Shown here in pieces: positions 40,855 through 49,054 of a stretch of DNA of 64,000 nucleotides (the stretch's first letter is position 1; every line of letters starts with the position of its first letter). This DNA comes from a virus: IMG/VR virus record IMGVR_UViG_3300020159_001932, positions 1 through 64,000 of that record, one strand, 5' to 3'. Position numbers and translations under genes: made by a program. The notes under the pieces are model-generated. The model saw only the letters and a program-made list of their open reading frames with translations, was not told where the DNA came from and made no database searches.

Positions 40855-41285
40855 ATTCTAATCAAATCATTGCCAGCGGTGGTTTGTTTCTTGCAAAGAA
40901 TACTAAAAGATTCTTATTATTGCTACGTACCCAAGGAAAAACTGCGGGCACATGGGGGTTGGTTGGCGGCCGAAAAGAGCCAACAGATGCTACTCCGTTT
41001 GATGCATTAAAAAGAGAAATTGAAGAAGAAATTGGTGTGGTAAAAGATATTAAAAAGACCATACCTTTAGAATTGTTTACCAGCAACGATCAGAATTTTC
41101 AGTACAACACTTATGTTGTAATAGTCGACAATGAATTTATTCCCGTATTAAACAAAGAGCATTCGGGGTATTCGTGGTGTAGCTTTGATAACTGGCCAAA
41201 GCCTTTACATCAAGGCGTTAAAACTAGTTTTTCTAGTAAAGTTATCAGAGCAAAATTAGAACTACTAATCGACTTACTCGATTAA
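40836..41285 (+). CDS. Nudix hydrolase
   Basis: 149 residues. The Nudix box runs through WGLVGGRKEPTDATPFDALKREIEEEIGV, with Gly, Lys-Glu and the Arg-Glu-X-X-Glu-Glu-X-Gly ending intact, so metal-binding Glu residues are present. The Glu of the Gly-X5-Glu step is shifted, making the box near-canonical. A Trp-rich C-terminal part follows (GYSWCSFDNWPKPLHQG). Substrate unknown: NDP-sugars, dNTPs and ADP-ribose are all possible. The start lies inside the end of gp15 (19 bp overlap), so it is likely co-translated with structural genes. Converges on the next gene with 12 bp overlap. Confidence 0.82.
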   Translation: MENNSLNSNQIIASGGLFLAKNTKRFLLLLRTQGKTAGTWGLVGGRKEPTDATPFDALKREIEEEIGVVKDIKKTIPLELFTSNDQNFQYNTYVVIVDNEFIPVLNKEHSGYSWCSFDNWPKPLHQGVKTSFSSKVIRAKLELLIDLLD

Positions 41286-41927
41286 ATCTGGCCCAAATGC
41301 CCATGTTCCTAAATGGCGCATTTCCATGCTAAGTTGAGTGTCCACTTTAACAGTGTATCCTACTGCTGCCATTTTCTGACAAAAAATCATATCTTCACCT
41401 AAATGATCATTGCTTGATGGTGTCCACCCAAATTCAAACCACGGTTGATCAATTTGATCTAGAATACTTGTTTTAACCAGCATACATCCCATGCCAATTC
41501 CTTCTACATCAACAAGATTTTCTTGAGGCTCAAATGGCAGGGGATTTTCCCAGTCTCCTATTGTTTCGTAGGCAACTCCTTTGGCAGGTAATTGTCTACG
41601 AACGTAATTGGCCGCAACTATAGGTTCTTTGTGTGCCATTAATCTCATTGCAGTAGTTGGCGGGAAAACCATATCACTGTCTATCCATAACATATATTCT
41701 GCGCCAATTGCTCTTGCTTCTAGAGCTAATCGTTCTCTTTGTGTTAACAAAACTGTGCTGGCATCAAATACAACATGTGTATCAATGCCGTTCATGGTAT
41801 TGAGTTTAACTAGTTCTATGAGACATTTACTGAATGCTGAATGTACGTGGTCTCGAGTAGGGCTTAAAATTGCCAGTTTAGATTTTTTTAGGCTCCACTG
41901 GCTGGAGGCAAATACGCTTTTGCTCAT
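41274..41927 (-). CDS. GT-A family glycosyltransferase-like protein
   Basis: 217 residues. KLAILSPTRDHVHSAFSKCLIELVK is a GT2-like start. HVVFDASTVLLTQRERLALEARAIGAEYMLWIDSDMVFPPTTAMRLM ends in the DxD motif (Asp-Ser-Asp). Later VDVEGIGMGCMLVKTSILD and HLGEDMIFCQKMAAVGYTVKVD fit the GT2 acceptor and Glu-Asp block. It is distinct from the protein at 4141. Located at the left edge of the host-recognition region, so it may glycosylate virion proteins; that is inference. Overlaps the upstream gene by ATGA. Confidence 0.8.
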   Translation of the reverse strand: MSKSVFASSQWSLKKSKLAILSPTRDHVHSAFSKCLIELVKLNTMNGIDTHVVFDASTVLLTQRERLALEARAIGAEYMLWIDSDMVFPPTTAMRLMAHKEPIVAANYVRRQLPAKGVAYETIGDWENPLPFEPQENLVDVEGIGMGCMLVKTSILDQIDQPWFEFGWTPSSNDHLGEDMIFCQKMAAVGYTVKVDTQLSMEMRHLGTWAFGPDLIE

Positions 41928-42400
41928 GCACCTGCTACATCTTTACTTAAAGTTTCGCCTTGAATTACAAGTTCCTGAATAGCATTGATAATGTCTTGAC
42001 TACGTTTTGCAGTTAAAATAAAATCATTAGGGCTAAGTTTACACATGGTAGACATAGTAGATATACTAATCTCATTTTTACATAGTGTTTCTAGCGCACC
42101 TTGTCTTGCAAGATTTTCAATAAATTGTTGCTGTGCAGTATCGTTATTGTTGGTCAATAATTCTTCGCATTCATTGGGATCAAGTTCGTCTGCAAGTTCT
42201 TTTAACATAATTAACTCATTTTTATCTGCTAAACTAGGAGTTTTTAAAGTTTCTAAAAACTGTATTCTTTTTAAGAATTCTAGTAATGTTACTGGGTTAG
42301 ATGTTCTATCGTGGTAAACAATGTTGTCTAATTCCCAGCGGCTTGTTCCAATTGTAGCAGAGTTGATTAATTTGTCAATATCTAATTTTTTCTTTTTCAT
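41924..42400 (-). CDS. Hypothetical helical protein, 158 aa
   Basis: MKKKKLDIDKLINSATIGTSRWELDNIVYHDRTSNPVTLLEFLKRIQFLETLK starts a fully helical protein with a basic N-terminus. It also has Asp/Glu-rich helices (LADELDPNECEELLTNNND). No family. ATGA overlap with the glycosyltransferase gene and an 11-bp gap after the small gene upstream show a common transcript. A tail-assembly chaperone is one possible role, inferred from location only. Confidence 0.65.
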   Translation of the reverse strand: MKKKKLDIDKLINSATIGTSRWELDNIVYHDRTSNPVTLLEFLKRIQFLETLKTPSLADKNELIMLKELADELDPNECEELLTNNNDTAQQQFIENLARQGALETLCKNEISISTMSTMCKLSPNDFILTAKRSQDIINAIQELVIQGETLSKDVAGA

Positions 42401-42411
42401 GTTAATCCGTT

Positions 42412-42615
42412 CTATGAATATGTGTAAGGAGCAGTTTTACCACCAAATGTAGCAGAAAAACTAATCTGAGCGCCAGCAACTTTACCGCCATAGCTGGCAC
42501 CTAATGTTGCACTAAGACTAATATTCAATCCAGCACTAGGCGCGGTATTCGTATATGCTTGGTATACTCCTCCCATTTTAATAGCTGATCCTGTTGCTGG
42601 TAAGACTGATGGCAC
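42412..42615 (-). CDS. Small Gly/Ala/Ser-rich structural-type protein, 67 aa, GTG start
   Basis: GTG at 42615 is preceded by AAGGAG at good spacing. MPSVLPATGSAIKMGGVYQAY resembles the 'Leu-Pro-Ala-Ser/Thr-Gly-X-Ile' N-terminal piece often found at the start of short phage tail-fibre proteins. The remainder is low complexity (SAGLNISLSATLGASYGG) ending TYS. It may be a truncated fibre start or a small decoration protein. Driven by a TATAAATA box 17 bases upstream of GTG. Confidence 0.6.
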   Translation of the reverse strand: MPSVLPATGSAIKMGGVYQAYTNTAPSAGLNISLSATLGASYGGKVAGAQISFSATFGGKTAPYTYS

Positions 42616-42631
42616 CGGTAAATCTCCTTGA

Positions 42632-42639
42632 TATTTATA
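42632..42639 (-). promoter_or_regulatory. T4-late-like promoter TATAAATA, minus strand
   Basis: Exact TATAAATA followed by TCAAGGAG and the GTG start at 42615; here the transcript has a short leader with Shine-Dalgarno site. Confidence 0.68.
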
Positions 42640-42691
42640 GGCCTAAATTTACTACATAAAAAAATTGATTTAGTAAACTATTTATTATATA

Positions 42692-42850
42692 TTAATTTGG
42701 ATCAAAATTGAGATGAAATCCTAAATTATCTATATACTCCTTTGCAGTTTCTAATTCTACAAATTGTTCTTGTACTAGTTCTTCATTGTCGTCGTAGTAT
42801 TGCAAGATCCAAAAATTGTCTTCAAATTTTAATTGTCTAAATTTTTTCAT
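42692..42850 (-). CDS. Small hypothetical protein, 52 aa
   Basis: An ATG at 42850 overlaps the stop of the first LamG-like gene by ATGA and runs 52 codons to TAA at 42692. The protein is acidic and aromatic: MKKFRQLKFEDNFWILQYYD, then EELVQEQFVELETAKEYIDNLG, and ends NFDPN. The start overlap and coherent composition support a real gene. Function unknown. It lies between LamG-like adhesins and the short fibre-type gene. Confidence 0.65.
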   Translation of the reverse strand: MKKFRQLKFEDNFWILQYYDDNEELVQEQFVELETAKEYIDNLGFHLNFDPN

Positions 42851-43977
42851 ACACCATACCTTGATCGTTGATTATTAAAGTTTTGTAAAATTTCATCGGG
42901 AGAAAGTGCTCTGTTGTAAATTAAACATTGCGAAATTTTTCCCGGAAAGTGAGACGCTCCAACGGACTGGGCACCAATAGTAATATCTATGTTACCTTCT
43001 GACGTTATAGCTTTTCCTGCGTCAGCTGCTGACGCATTTAAAACACCATTTAAGTAAGTTTTTAACCCTACATTGTCATATACTCCTACAATGTTATACC
43101 AGGTATTTAATTCCAAAGTTGCTCCGCTATCAAGTGCGTACACTCCAGTTACGCCACCGTCATATTGCCAAAATATTCTATTACTTGGGTTGATTAGCAA
43201 ACAAATACCGTTAGAATTGTTAACTTTATTTGCCATAATTCCAGGCCACCCAGTATGAGCAGCAAGTCGGCGAATCCATGCTGAGAATGTTACTGTATTA
43301 CCTATTACTGAATTCATTCCGTTTGCTACCGTAAGATAATGTGAAGCTCCTAAAAAACTAAAAGTTCCATCAGACTCATATGATAAACTATTTGCAGTTA
43401 TAGTATGTCGATTAGTTAAGTCTCTAATTGCTTGTGTAGTTGACCGAGTTCCTCCAACAAATGGTGAGGCAAAACCACCCAATTCGTATTGTGAGGCCGT
43501 CACATATACTGCACCATTAGTGTTATAACACATAGCCACAGCGCCATAATTACTTCCAGAATTCGTTACCGGATCTTCAATTCGTGTCCAAACACCTCTA
43601 GGAATAAATTGTTGCGTTCCATAGTCCCATGGATTCCAGTGCTGACCTGCACTTACCCATGTACCAGATTCTAAATAGACGTAGGCAGAATGTGTATATG
43701 TTCCTCCGTTTACCTGATCAACCGTGGCAGTATATAAAATTTGTTGTGCGTCATTTCCATCGTTAGAAGTAATTTTATATATAGGATATCCTGTTACAGG
43801 TGGAGGCGATGGAGGTGTAGCATTACTGATTTTTGTAGAATTATATCCGTACTCATATGTTCCAAAGCTACAAGTATTAATAGTAGGTTTTCCCATCCAC
43901 GACTTTGTAACATTGTTCATGTCATAGGCAAACACTAGTCCGTTGACTATAGGTCTAGGTCCATTAGATGCACTCAT
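42847..43977 (-). CDS. LamG/concanavalin-like adhesin paralogue 1, 376 aa
   Basis: One of six paralogues. N-terminus GPRPIVNGLVFAYDMNNVTKS is the shared 'Asn-Gly-Leu-X-Phe...Asp' start. The C-terminal half is a LamG-3 type sandwich: GNTVTFSAWIRRLAAHTGWPGIM, WYNIVGVYDNVGLKTYLNGVLN, NIDITIGAQSVGASHFPGKISQCLIYNRALSPDEILQNF. It ends FNNQRSRYGV, the paralogue signature. A middle domain has a CBM-like look. Such domains bind carbohydrate; here likely receptor or decoration. Last in the array; overlaps the preceding gene by 4 bp. Confidence 0.8.
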   Translation of the reverse strand: MSASNGPRPIVNGLVFAYDMNNVTKSWMGKPTINTCSFGTYEYGYNSTKISNATPPSPPPVTGYPIYKITSNDGNDAQQILYTATVDQVNGGTYTHSAYVYLESGTWVSAGQHWNPWDYGTQQFIPRGVWTRIEDPVTNSGSNYGAVAMCYNTNGAVYVTASQYELGGFASPFVGGTRSTTQAIRDLTNRHTITANSLSYESDGTFSFLGASHYLTVANGMNSVIGNTVTFSAWIRRLAAHTGWPGIMANKVNNSNGICLLINPSNRIFWQYDGGVTGVYALDSGATLELNTWYNIVGVYDNVGLKTYLNGVLNASAADAGKAITSEGNIDITIGAQSVGASHFPGKISQCLIYNRALSPDEILQNFNNQRSRYGV

Positions 43978-45248
43978 AGTCCAAACCTCCTTCTAGTGGC
44001 ATTAAAATTCTGTCTTATTTCGCTGGCACTTAAGACTCTGTTATACATTCTAAACAAATAGTAATCTCCAGAAACACTAAATCCTGTGTTGCCGCCCCAT
44101 CCATCGCCATATGGATACAACGATCCAATTAATGTTCCAAAGGCGTTAGTTCCAGCACTGCCACCACCACCACTTAATCCATGATTGGTTGCACCAACAT
44201 ATACTTCTCCATTCCTATAAACACCGTACTGTGTGGCATCCATCCACCATACCATGTGTACATTTGATCCTGTACATATTGACGAATAACCTAGTGCAGT
44301 GCCCGATGCATTAGAATGCAATCCAAAACTACCATCTTGTATGGTGTAGTTATATTGTCCACTACCATTCCACGGCCTACTAATAATATAACCTCCGGTA
44401 TCGCTTGATTTAAAAACAAGTTCTAATGTCATTGCTGGATTACCATTAGTTGCATTAGGACTCCACGCATTAGAATAATCTCCGTGATTTGTATAGATAT
44501 ATTGTGCATTACCGTTTAAGGTAACAGCATTAGGTGTTGTAGTTGTACTCTGGCTTGAGTTTGTAATTGTTGCTTGTTGCTTGTAACTACTTAAATCATT
44601 AACAGTAGTTGATACTGTATTAAGAGCCGGCCAATTAGAAGGATGCAAACCAGTCCAATTTCCAGGTGCAATCAATACCTTTGCTACATATAATCTATTG
44701 TAGGTAGCATATTGATACATCCACGAACCTGTATTAATATATCCAGCACTACCGTTAGTGGTGAACAACGATCTAGACCAGTACCAATCATCGCCTAAGT
44801 GAGTTTCTTGACCACTGTAGCCACCAACCATGTGTACGCCATATTCCGTTAGGTATGATCCACCACTGGTGTATTCATAATGATACATATAGTTTGCACC
44901 ATAGTGTCGGTTTACACTCTTATAGAGTATTGCATAAGTGTATTGTGTGTTTCCGGTAACTGTAATACCATCACCATACCCGTACGGACTAGGACAGCAA
45001 TTACCCGAGCCGCCGTTATAGTCATTATACATATCCATATAAGCACTATTGACCCATCCTACGGTAGGAATGTAAACATTTTCTGTACCTGAGCTAAAAT
45101 TATAAGTTGCAGAAGAGCTTTGGCCGCGAGGAGTTATTTGCGTTGCTATGTTTTTTGTTGTTGGTGCAGAAACACTTTTAGTATTGCCGGCATCCATGTA
45201 AAATAAAAGTCCGTTTTGCACCATTGATGGATTAGCAGTTATACTCAT
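43974..45248 (-). CDS. LamG/concanavalin-like adhesin paralogue 2, 424 aa
   Basis: Starts MSITANPSMVQNGLLFYMDAGNTKS and ends FNATRRRFGL, matching the paralogue frame. The N-terminal half carries long aromatic and Gly-rich stretches with Tyr and Trp (SAYMDMYNDYNGGSGNCC). The C-terminal LamG-like domain has PAMTLELVFKSSDTGGYIISRPW, VHMVWWMDATQYGVYRNGEVYVG, SGDYYLFRMYNRVLSASEIRQ. Two adjacent Cys are unusual. Tail adhesin role is inference. Overlaps both neighbours by 4 bp. Confidence 0.8.
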   Translation of the reverse strand: MSITANPSMVQNGLLFYMDAGNTKSVSAPTTKNIATQITPRGQSSSATYNFSSGTENVYIPTVGWVNSAYMDMYNDYNGGSGNCCPSPYGYGDGITVTGNTQYTYAILYKSVNRHYGANYMYHYEYTSGGSYLTEYGVHMVGGYSGQETHLGDDWYWSRSLFTTNGSAGYINTGSWMYQYATYNRLYVAKVLIAPGNWTGLHPSNWPALNTVSTTVNDLSSYKQQATITNSSQSTTTTPNAVTLNGNAQYIYTNHGDYSNAWSPNATNGNPAMTLELVFKSSDTGGYIISRPWNGSGQYNYTIQDGSFGLHSNASGTALGYSSICTGSNVHMVWWMDATQYGVYRNGEVYVGATNHGLSGGGGSAGTNAFGTLIGSLYPYGDGWGGNTGFSVSGDYYLFRMYNRVLSASEIRQNFNATRRRFGL

Positions 45249-45967
45249 AGGAACCTCCCTGCAAGAGAATCGCTGATACTACGAATGGTTGCATCGTCTA
45301 ATCCTGTATTATAAACTGCAAAATATGCCAGCTGGCCTCCCCAATTTGATGCTGCGCCACCGTATTCATCGCTGCTGCCTAAGTCCATGTTAGCAGAACC
45401 TAGGTTAATATTTCCTGCGTAGGTAGTATTTGTAACATAAGAAGTTCCGTTCATGAAAATACTTCTGTCATATAATCTGCTTCTAAATGTCCATATTCTA
45501 AAATTACGCATATCAGATAGGCCAAACGTATATTGTGTACGCTGGTCGGCATTACAGCAGGTGCTTTGATCAAAATACATTGTGTAGTTTGACCAGCCAG
45601 GGTGTAGAAATATTCCGCGGCCGGTAGAACTACTGTTTTGACCATTTGTGTTATAAAACTTAAAAGCACTATTTGCATTGTCTGTCTGTGTGGTAGATAC
45701 CATAACGATAGTGTAGCCTGTGCCGTTGTTAATACCAAAGCTGTTACTAGCAGGACCGACACCTCTTGTGCCACTGGTAGAGAAATATGATTTTGCACCA
45801 GATGCAGTATATTGCACTCCGTTTGTTCCACTCCATACAATGTTTCTTTTATTCCCGCTGATGTCAAACCAGGTCGATCCTGATCCAGGATAACTGCTGG
45901 CATTGCTTGCATCTAATAACATCTGCAAGTTTGACCTCTGAATAGAAACTTTATATGTTACTGACAT
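45245..45967 (-). CDS. LamG/concanavalin-like adhesin paralogue 3, short, 240 aa
   Basis: MSVTYKVSIQRSNLQMLLDASNASSYPGSGSTWFDISGN is the family start with Ser-Tyr-Pro-Gly-Ser-Gly-X-X-Trp-X-Asp. It lacks the extra domain of its longer relatives. NFRIWTFRSRLYDRSIFMNGTSYVT, MDLGSSDEYGGAASNWGGQLAYFAVYNTGLDDATIRS is the LamG end. It ends SLAGRFL in place of the Phe-Asn...Arg-X-Arg-Tyr-Gly form. Single LamG unit, likely the ancestral size. Overlaps the next gene by 4 bp. Confidence 0.78.
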   Translation of the reverse strand: MSVTYKVSIQRSNLQMLLDASNASSYPGSGSTWFDISGNKRNIVWSGTNGVQYTASGAKSYFSTSGTRGVGPASNSFGINNGTGYTIVMVSTTQTDNANSAFKFYNTNGQNSSSTGRGIFLHPGWSNYTMYFDQSTCCNADQRTQYTFGLSDMRNFRIWTFRSRLYDRSIFMNGTSYVTNTTYAGNINLGSANMDLGSSDEYGGAASNWGGQLAYFAVYNTGLDDATIRSISDSLAGRFL

Positions 45968-45968
45968 A

Positions 45969-46283
45969 TTACCATTTTCCTAGAGGACATGATTTGAATT
46001 CCATGTTTACTAACATAGAAATAGGACATGCACATTGATTGCACGTTCCGTTGTTCTCAACAAGTAGTTGGTCGCAATCGTTACATATTGTTATTCTGTT
46101 TAATCTAACAGACTCTTTTACAAATGTGTCTTCAGTGAAGGTGACTTCATTGCTTACCATTACGTTGACTACCTGCATGTTAGCACCTCGTGCCTGTGCG
46201 GCAGCTACCAAGTCAGTATATACACCATCCTTGTAATCTTTTATTGCTAGATGTGCTGTTTCGTAGTCTAAGTTTGTGCTCAT
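45969..46283 (-). CDS. Cys-rich (zinc-ribbon-like) small protein, 104 aa
   Basis: MSTNLDYETAHLAIKDYKDGVYTDLVAAAQARG is helical. Then RITICNDCDQLLVENNGTCNQCACPISMLVNMEFKSCPLGKW has Cys-X2-Cys, Cys-X2-Cys-X-Cys and a final Cys. The end, Phe-X-Ser/Thr-Cys-Pro-X-Gly-X-Trp, is the same as in the protein at 49751. It lies between LamG-like genes, with its own TAAATA box 4 bases before ATG. Such proteins may assist folding or assembly of the adhesins; unproven. Confidence 0.7.
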   Translation of the reverse strand: MSTNLDYETAHLAIKDYKDGVYTDLVAAAQARGANMQVVNVMVSNEVTFTEDTFVKESVRLNRITICNDCDQLLVENNGTCNQCACPISMLVNMEFKSCPLGKW

Positions 46284-46287
46284 ATAT

Positions 46288-46293
46288 TATTTA
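46288..46293 (-). promoter_or_regulatory. T4-late-like promoter box, minus strand
   Basis: TAAATA, ATAT, ATG at 46283: an internal late promoter within the LamG-like array. Confidence 0.65.
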
Positions 46294-46301
46294 CTCAACG
46301 G

Positions 46302-47549
46302 TTATATTCCGTATCGTCCTCTAATTCCATTAAAATTTTGTAAAACTTGCGATGAACTTAATGCAGAACTGTAAATCTTTGCAGAAAAAATCCTTCCAGG
46401 ATAATATGAATAATTTGCTTCGCCTCCACCATCTACTTGAGGCAATGATAATCCTATGTTTAACCCTGGTGTTAATGAAGGATTATATTCTTGTGTTGCA
46501 GCAGTAGTTGATCCGTGAAGTATACCATTAACATATAATTGTATAGCATTACTAGAATAATTATTAACCATAACAAACTGATATGTAGTGTTTAATGCCA
46601 TGTTAAATCCGGGGGTGTTACGATATGCATCTGCACCTCTTAGATATCCATACATTGTACAAGCATTTCCTGAACTATTACCATACCAATACAATGCTGC
46701 TCCTGCATAATAACTTGCACCAAATAATACTCCACACCTTGTTGCGTTGTTATATCCATTAGGAGGACTAACTGCTGTAGGCCAGGCTGTTATCCTTGTC
46801 CATACTTCATACGACCAATTGCTTAACGCAGGAGTTGTTGATATTGGCATGGTAGTTGTCATGTTGTCATCAACTCCGTCGAATACCAGACCGCCATTAT
46901 TTGAAACGTCATAGGTAGGACCAGTATTGTTTAAGGTGCCATTCCTTTTTCCAACAATGTCAGACCACCTAGTTCCATTTACGTTAGGCTGTGAGTTAAA
47001 CGTGGTCCTGGCAGAATTTCTTTCTAGTTGGAGTCCATCAACCCACATTGTTACTCCAGTATTGTAGTTGTCAATCCTTGCCTGAACAAATGCAGTGGTA
47101 CCTTGTGTCATTGTGTATGACCCTGATACTCTAGTCCAACTTGTGGTTACGTTATAAAATACCTGTCCAAGCGTTGTATAATTACCTGATGAGTTTGCTT
47201 CAAATATCATCAAAGATGCAGTGTGTGCAGTTGCACCTTTGACCCAAAAACTAAAAGTCCATGTTTGGCCCGAAGCGGCAGGTGCAAGATTCCATGTTGA
47301 CGAGTTGTATGTACCTGTATAAGCACTAGATCCGCTGGTCACTATTTTTAAAGGAATGCCTCCTGCTGGACTATCTGTAACAGAACTATCTCTGGTCAGA
47401 GTCATCTGATACCCGCCGCCGGGACTGGCCCATGCAAATGCATCTGTGGGTTGAGGGAATACATTGGCACTATAGCTTTTAATATTAGCAGCATCAAAAC
47501 ATGCTAATAAATTTGAATTTATTATTGGCGGCATGCTATGGATACTCAT
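46302..47549 (-). CDS. LamG/concanavalin-like adhesin paralogue 4, 415 aa
   Basis: Start MSIHSMPPIINSNLLACFDAANIKSYS, end FNGIRGRYGI. A middle CBM-like beta domain (PLKIVTSGSSAYTGTYNSSTWNLAPAASGQTWTFSFWVKG) precedes a typical LamG unit (LSNWSYEVWTRITAWPTAV, TYQFVMVNNYSSNAIQLYVNGILHGSTTAATQ, PGRIFSAKIYSSALSSSQVLQ). Surface adhesion role by family. Overlaps the upstream paralogue by 4 bp. Confidence 0.8.
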   Translation of the reverse strand: MSIHSMPPIINSNLLACFDAANIKSYSANVFPQPTDAFAWASPGGGYQMTLTRDSSVTDSPAGGIPLKIVTSGSSAYTGTYNSSTWNLAPAASGQTWTFSFWVKGATAHTASLMIFEANSSGNYTTLGQVFYNVTTSWTRVSGSYTMTQGTTAFVQARIDNYNTGVTMWVDGLQLERNSARTTFNSQPNVNGTRWSDIVGKRNGTLNNTGPTYDVSNNGGLVFDGVDDNMTTTMPISTTPALSNWSYEVWTRITAWPTAVSPPNGYNNATRCGVLFGASYYAGAALYWYGNSSGNACTMYGYLRGADAYRNTPGFNMALNTTYQFVMVNNYSSNAIQLYVNGILHGSTTAATQEYNPSLTPGLNIGLSLPQVDGGGEANYSYYPGRIFSAKIYSSALSSSQVLQNFNGIRGRYGI

Positions 47550-49054
47550 ATTCCGTACCTCGACCGTTGTAAATTAAATCCTTGCAATACTTCTGCATCT
47601 GTTAATTGTACATTATGACATTTTACACTAGGAATTCTTCCATTAAAGTAATAGCCTGGAGTACTGTATCCTATTTGTAAACTGGTAATGTTTTGCAGAG
47701 TTGCGCCGCCGGTCATGGTATAGGTAGTTGTCTTGACTCCGTCAGTCCATATATCATATTGCGAGCCATTCCAATTGAATACAGTGTTATGCCAACCGGC
47801 TGCTACATAGTCTCTGTTATAGGTACCAGCATATACGGATGCAGTTCCTGTCCAAATTTGTATAGCTTCGTTGGTCATACTACCAGTCCATGCACCTAGG
47901 TTAACTCCGCAAGGATAGGCATTATTAAACTGAACCATTGTTTGATAGCCTGCACTTGGCCCACCAATTGGGGTGTCGTTGTTTGGTATAGCGTTATTGT
48001 TGTAATACCAGATATTTAAACAATATAAATCAAAGGCAGAATTGGGCGTAGCTGTGATATAATTACTAATTCCGTTGAAACTAAAATTTCCATCAACTCC
48101 GTAGGTCAAGCTATTTGCAGTAATAGAACTGCGATTCATTAAATCTGTTAATACACCTGTTGTAGATCTTGTTGACTCGGTATACTCTGTAGGAGTGCTA
48201 CCTGTTGTAAACATAATTTCAGAAAGATCCCAAGAATAAGGAGTTGCTGTATTTGCAAACCAATATGAAATGCAGGTGCCGTATGAAGGAGTAAATGTCA
48301 TGTAAACTTTTTGCCACTCGGCAGTTAATGTAAAATTAAAACTATAGCCTGCGGCTGAGCCGCCGGTGTAGTTATAAATTTGATAACTAATACTTTGTCC
48401 TACTCCTGTAGGAGTTGCTGCTTTTACATAAAAACTTACAGTGTGAGCTACTCCTGGAGTTACAGTTGTGTCCACTCCGTACGACATTCCGTCAGCTACT
48501 CCGTCTCTTCTAATATAGTGCAGTCTTATACAATCATGCACTCTATCTTTATTTCTAAATCCATTTCTTATAATTTCTTTTACAAGTCCAGAATTAGGTA
48601 GGTGCGGAGGTCCCCACCACATGGTAGGAAAACTTGTTGCATTTATAGATACCTGCGTGTTGTTATTAAATGAATCGTAGACTGAGAATCCCGATGATCC
48701 GTCCTGTGAAGAATTATAAGAATGTAGACTAAATGAGTTACTACTTAATTTTTTAACTAGATAATTTGTTCCAGCAGTTACGCCGCCACCTGATGTTTGA
48801 GGTGTAACAACATCATAGCTACGTAAAGGATGACCGGCTGCTGTTACAACAACATTGCCGGTTACACTACTTATTGATCCTATGCTAAAATATGTATTAC
48901 TATTGTATTGATTGGTGTTGTACGTACCCCACCCATTTCCTGTACTAGGGTAAGCATTTGTTGTTCCGCCTGGTAGTAAATTTGTCACAGGGGCGCCCTT
49001 ATACGATTTTATGTTATACATATCATAATAAAAGACTAATCCCTTTGTGGACAT
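47546..49054 (-). CDS. LamG/concanavalin-like adhesin paralogue 5, 502 aa
   Basis: The ATG at 49054 shares a base with the previous stop (TAATG) and gives MSTKGLVFYYDMYNIKSYKGAP; an upstream ATG within the neighbour is rejected. Largest of the six. It carries an inserted aromatic region (residues 60-130, with a Gly/Ser/Asn-rich loop) and a CBM-like middle domain (HTVSFYVKAATPTGVGQSISYQIYNYTGG). A C-terminal LamG unit ends FNLQRSRYGI. Likely tail or capsid adhesin. Confidence 0.8.
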   Translation of the reverse strand: MSTKGLVFYYDMYNIKSYKGAPVTNLLPGGTTNAYPSTGNGWGTYNTNQYNSNTYFSIGSISSVTGNVVVTAAGHPLRSYDVVTPQTSGGGVTAGTNYLVKKLSSNSFSLHSYNSSQDGSSGFSVYDSFNNNTQVSINATSFPTMWWGPPHLPNSGLVKEIIRNGFRNKDRVHDCIRLHYIRRDGVADGMSYGVDTTVTPGVAHTVSFYVKAATPTGVGQSISYQIYNYTGGSAAGYSFNFTLTAEWQKVYMTFTPSYGTCISYWFANTATPYSWDLSEIMFTTGSTPTEYTESTRSTTGVLTDLMNRSSITANSLTYGVDGNFSFNGISNYITATPNSAFDLYCLNIWYYNNNAIPNNDTPIGGPSAGYQTMVQFNNAYPCGVNLGAWTGSMTNEAIQIWTGTASVYAGTYNRDYVAAGWHNTVFNWNGSQYDIWTDGVKTTTYTMTGGATLQNITSLQIGYSTPGYYFNGRIPSVKCHNVQLTDAEVLQGFNLQRSRYGI

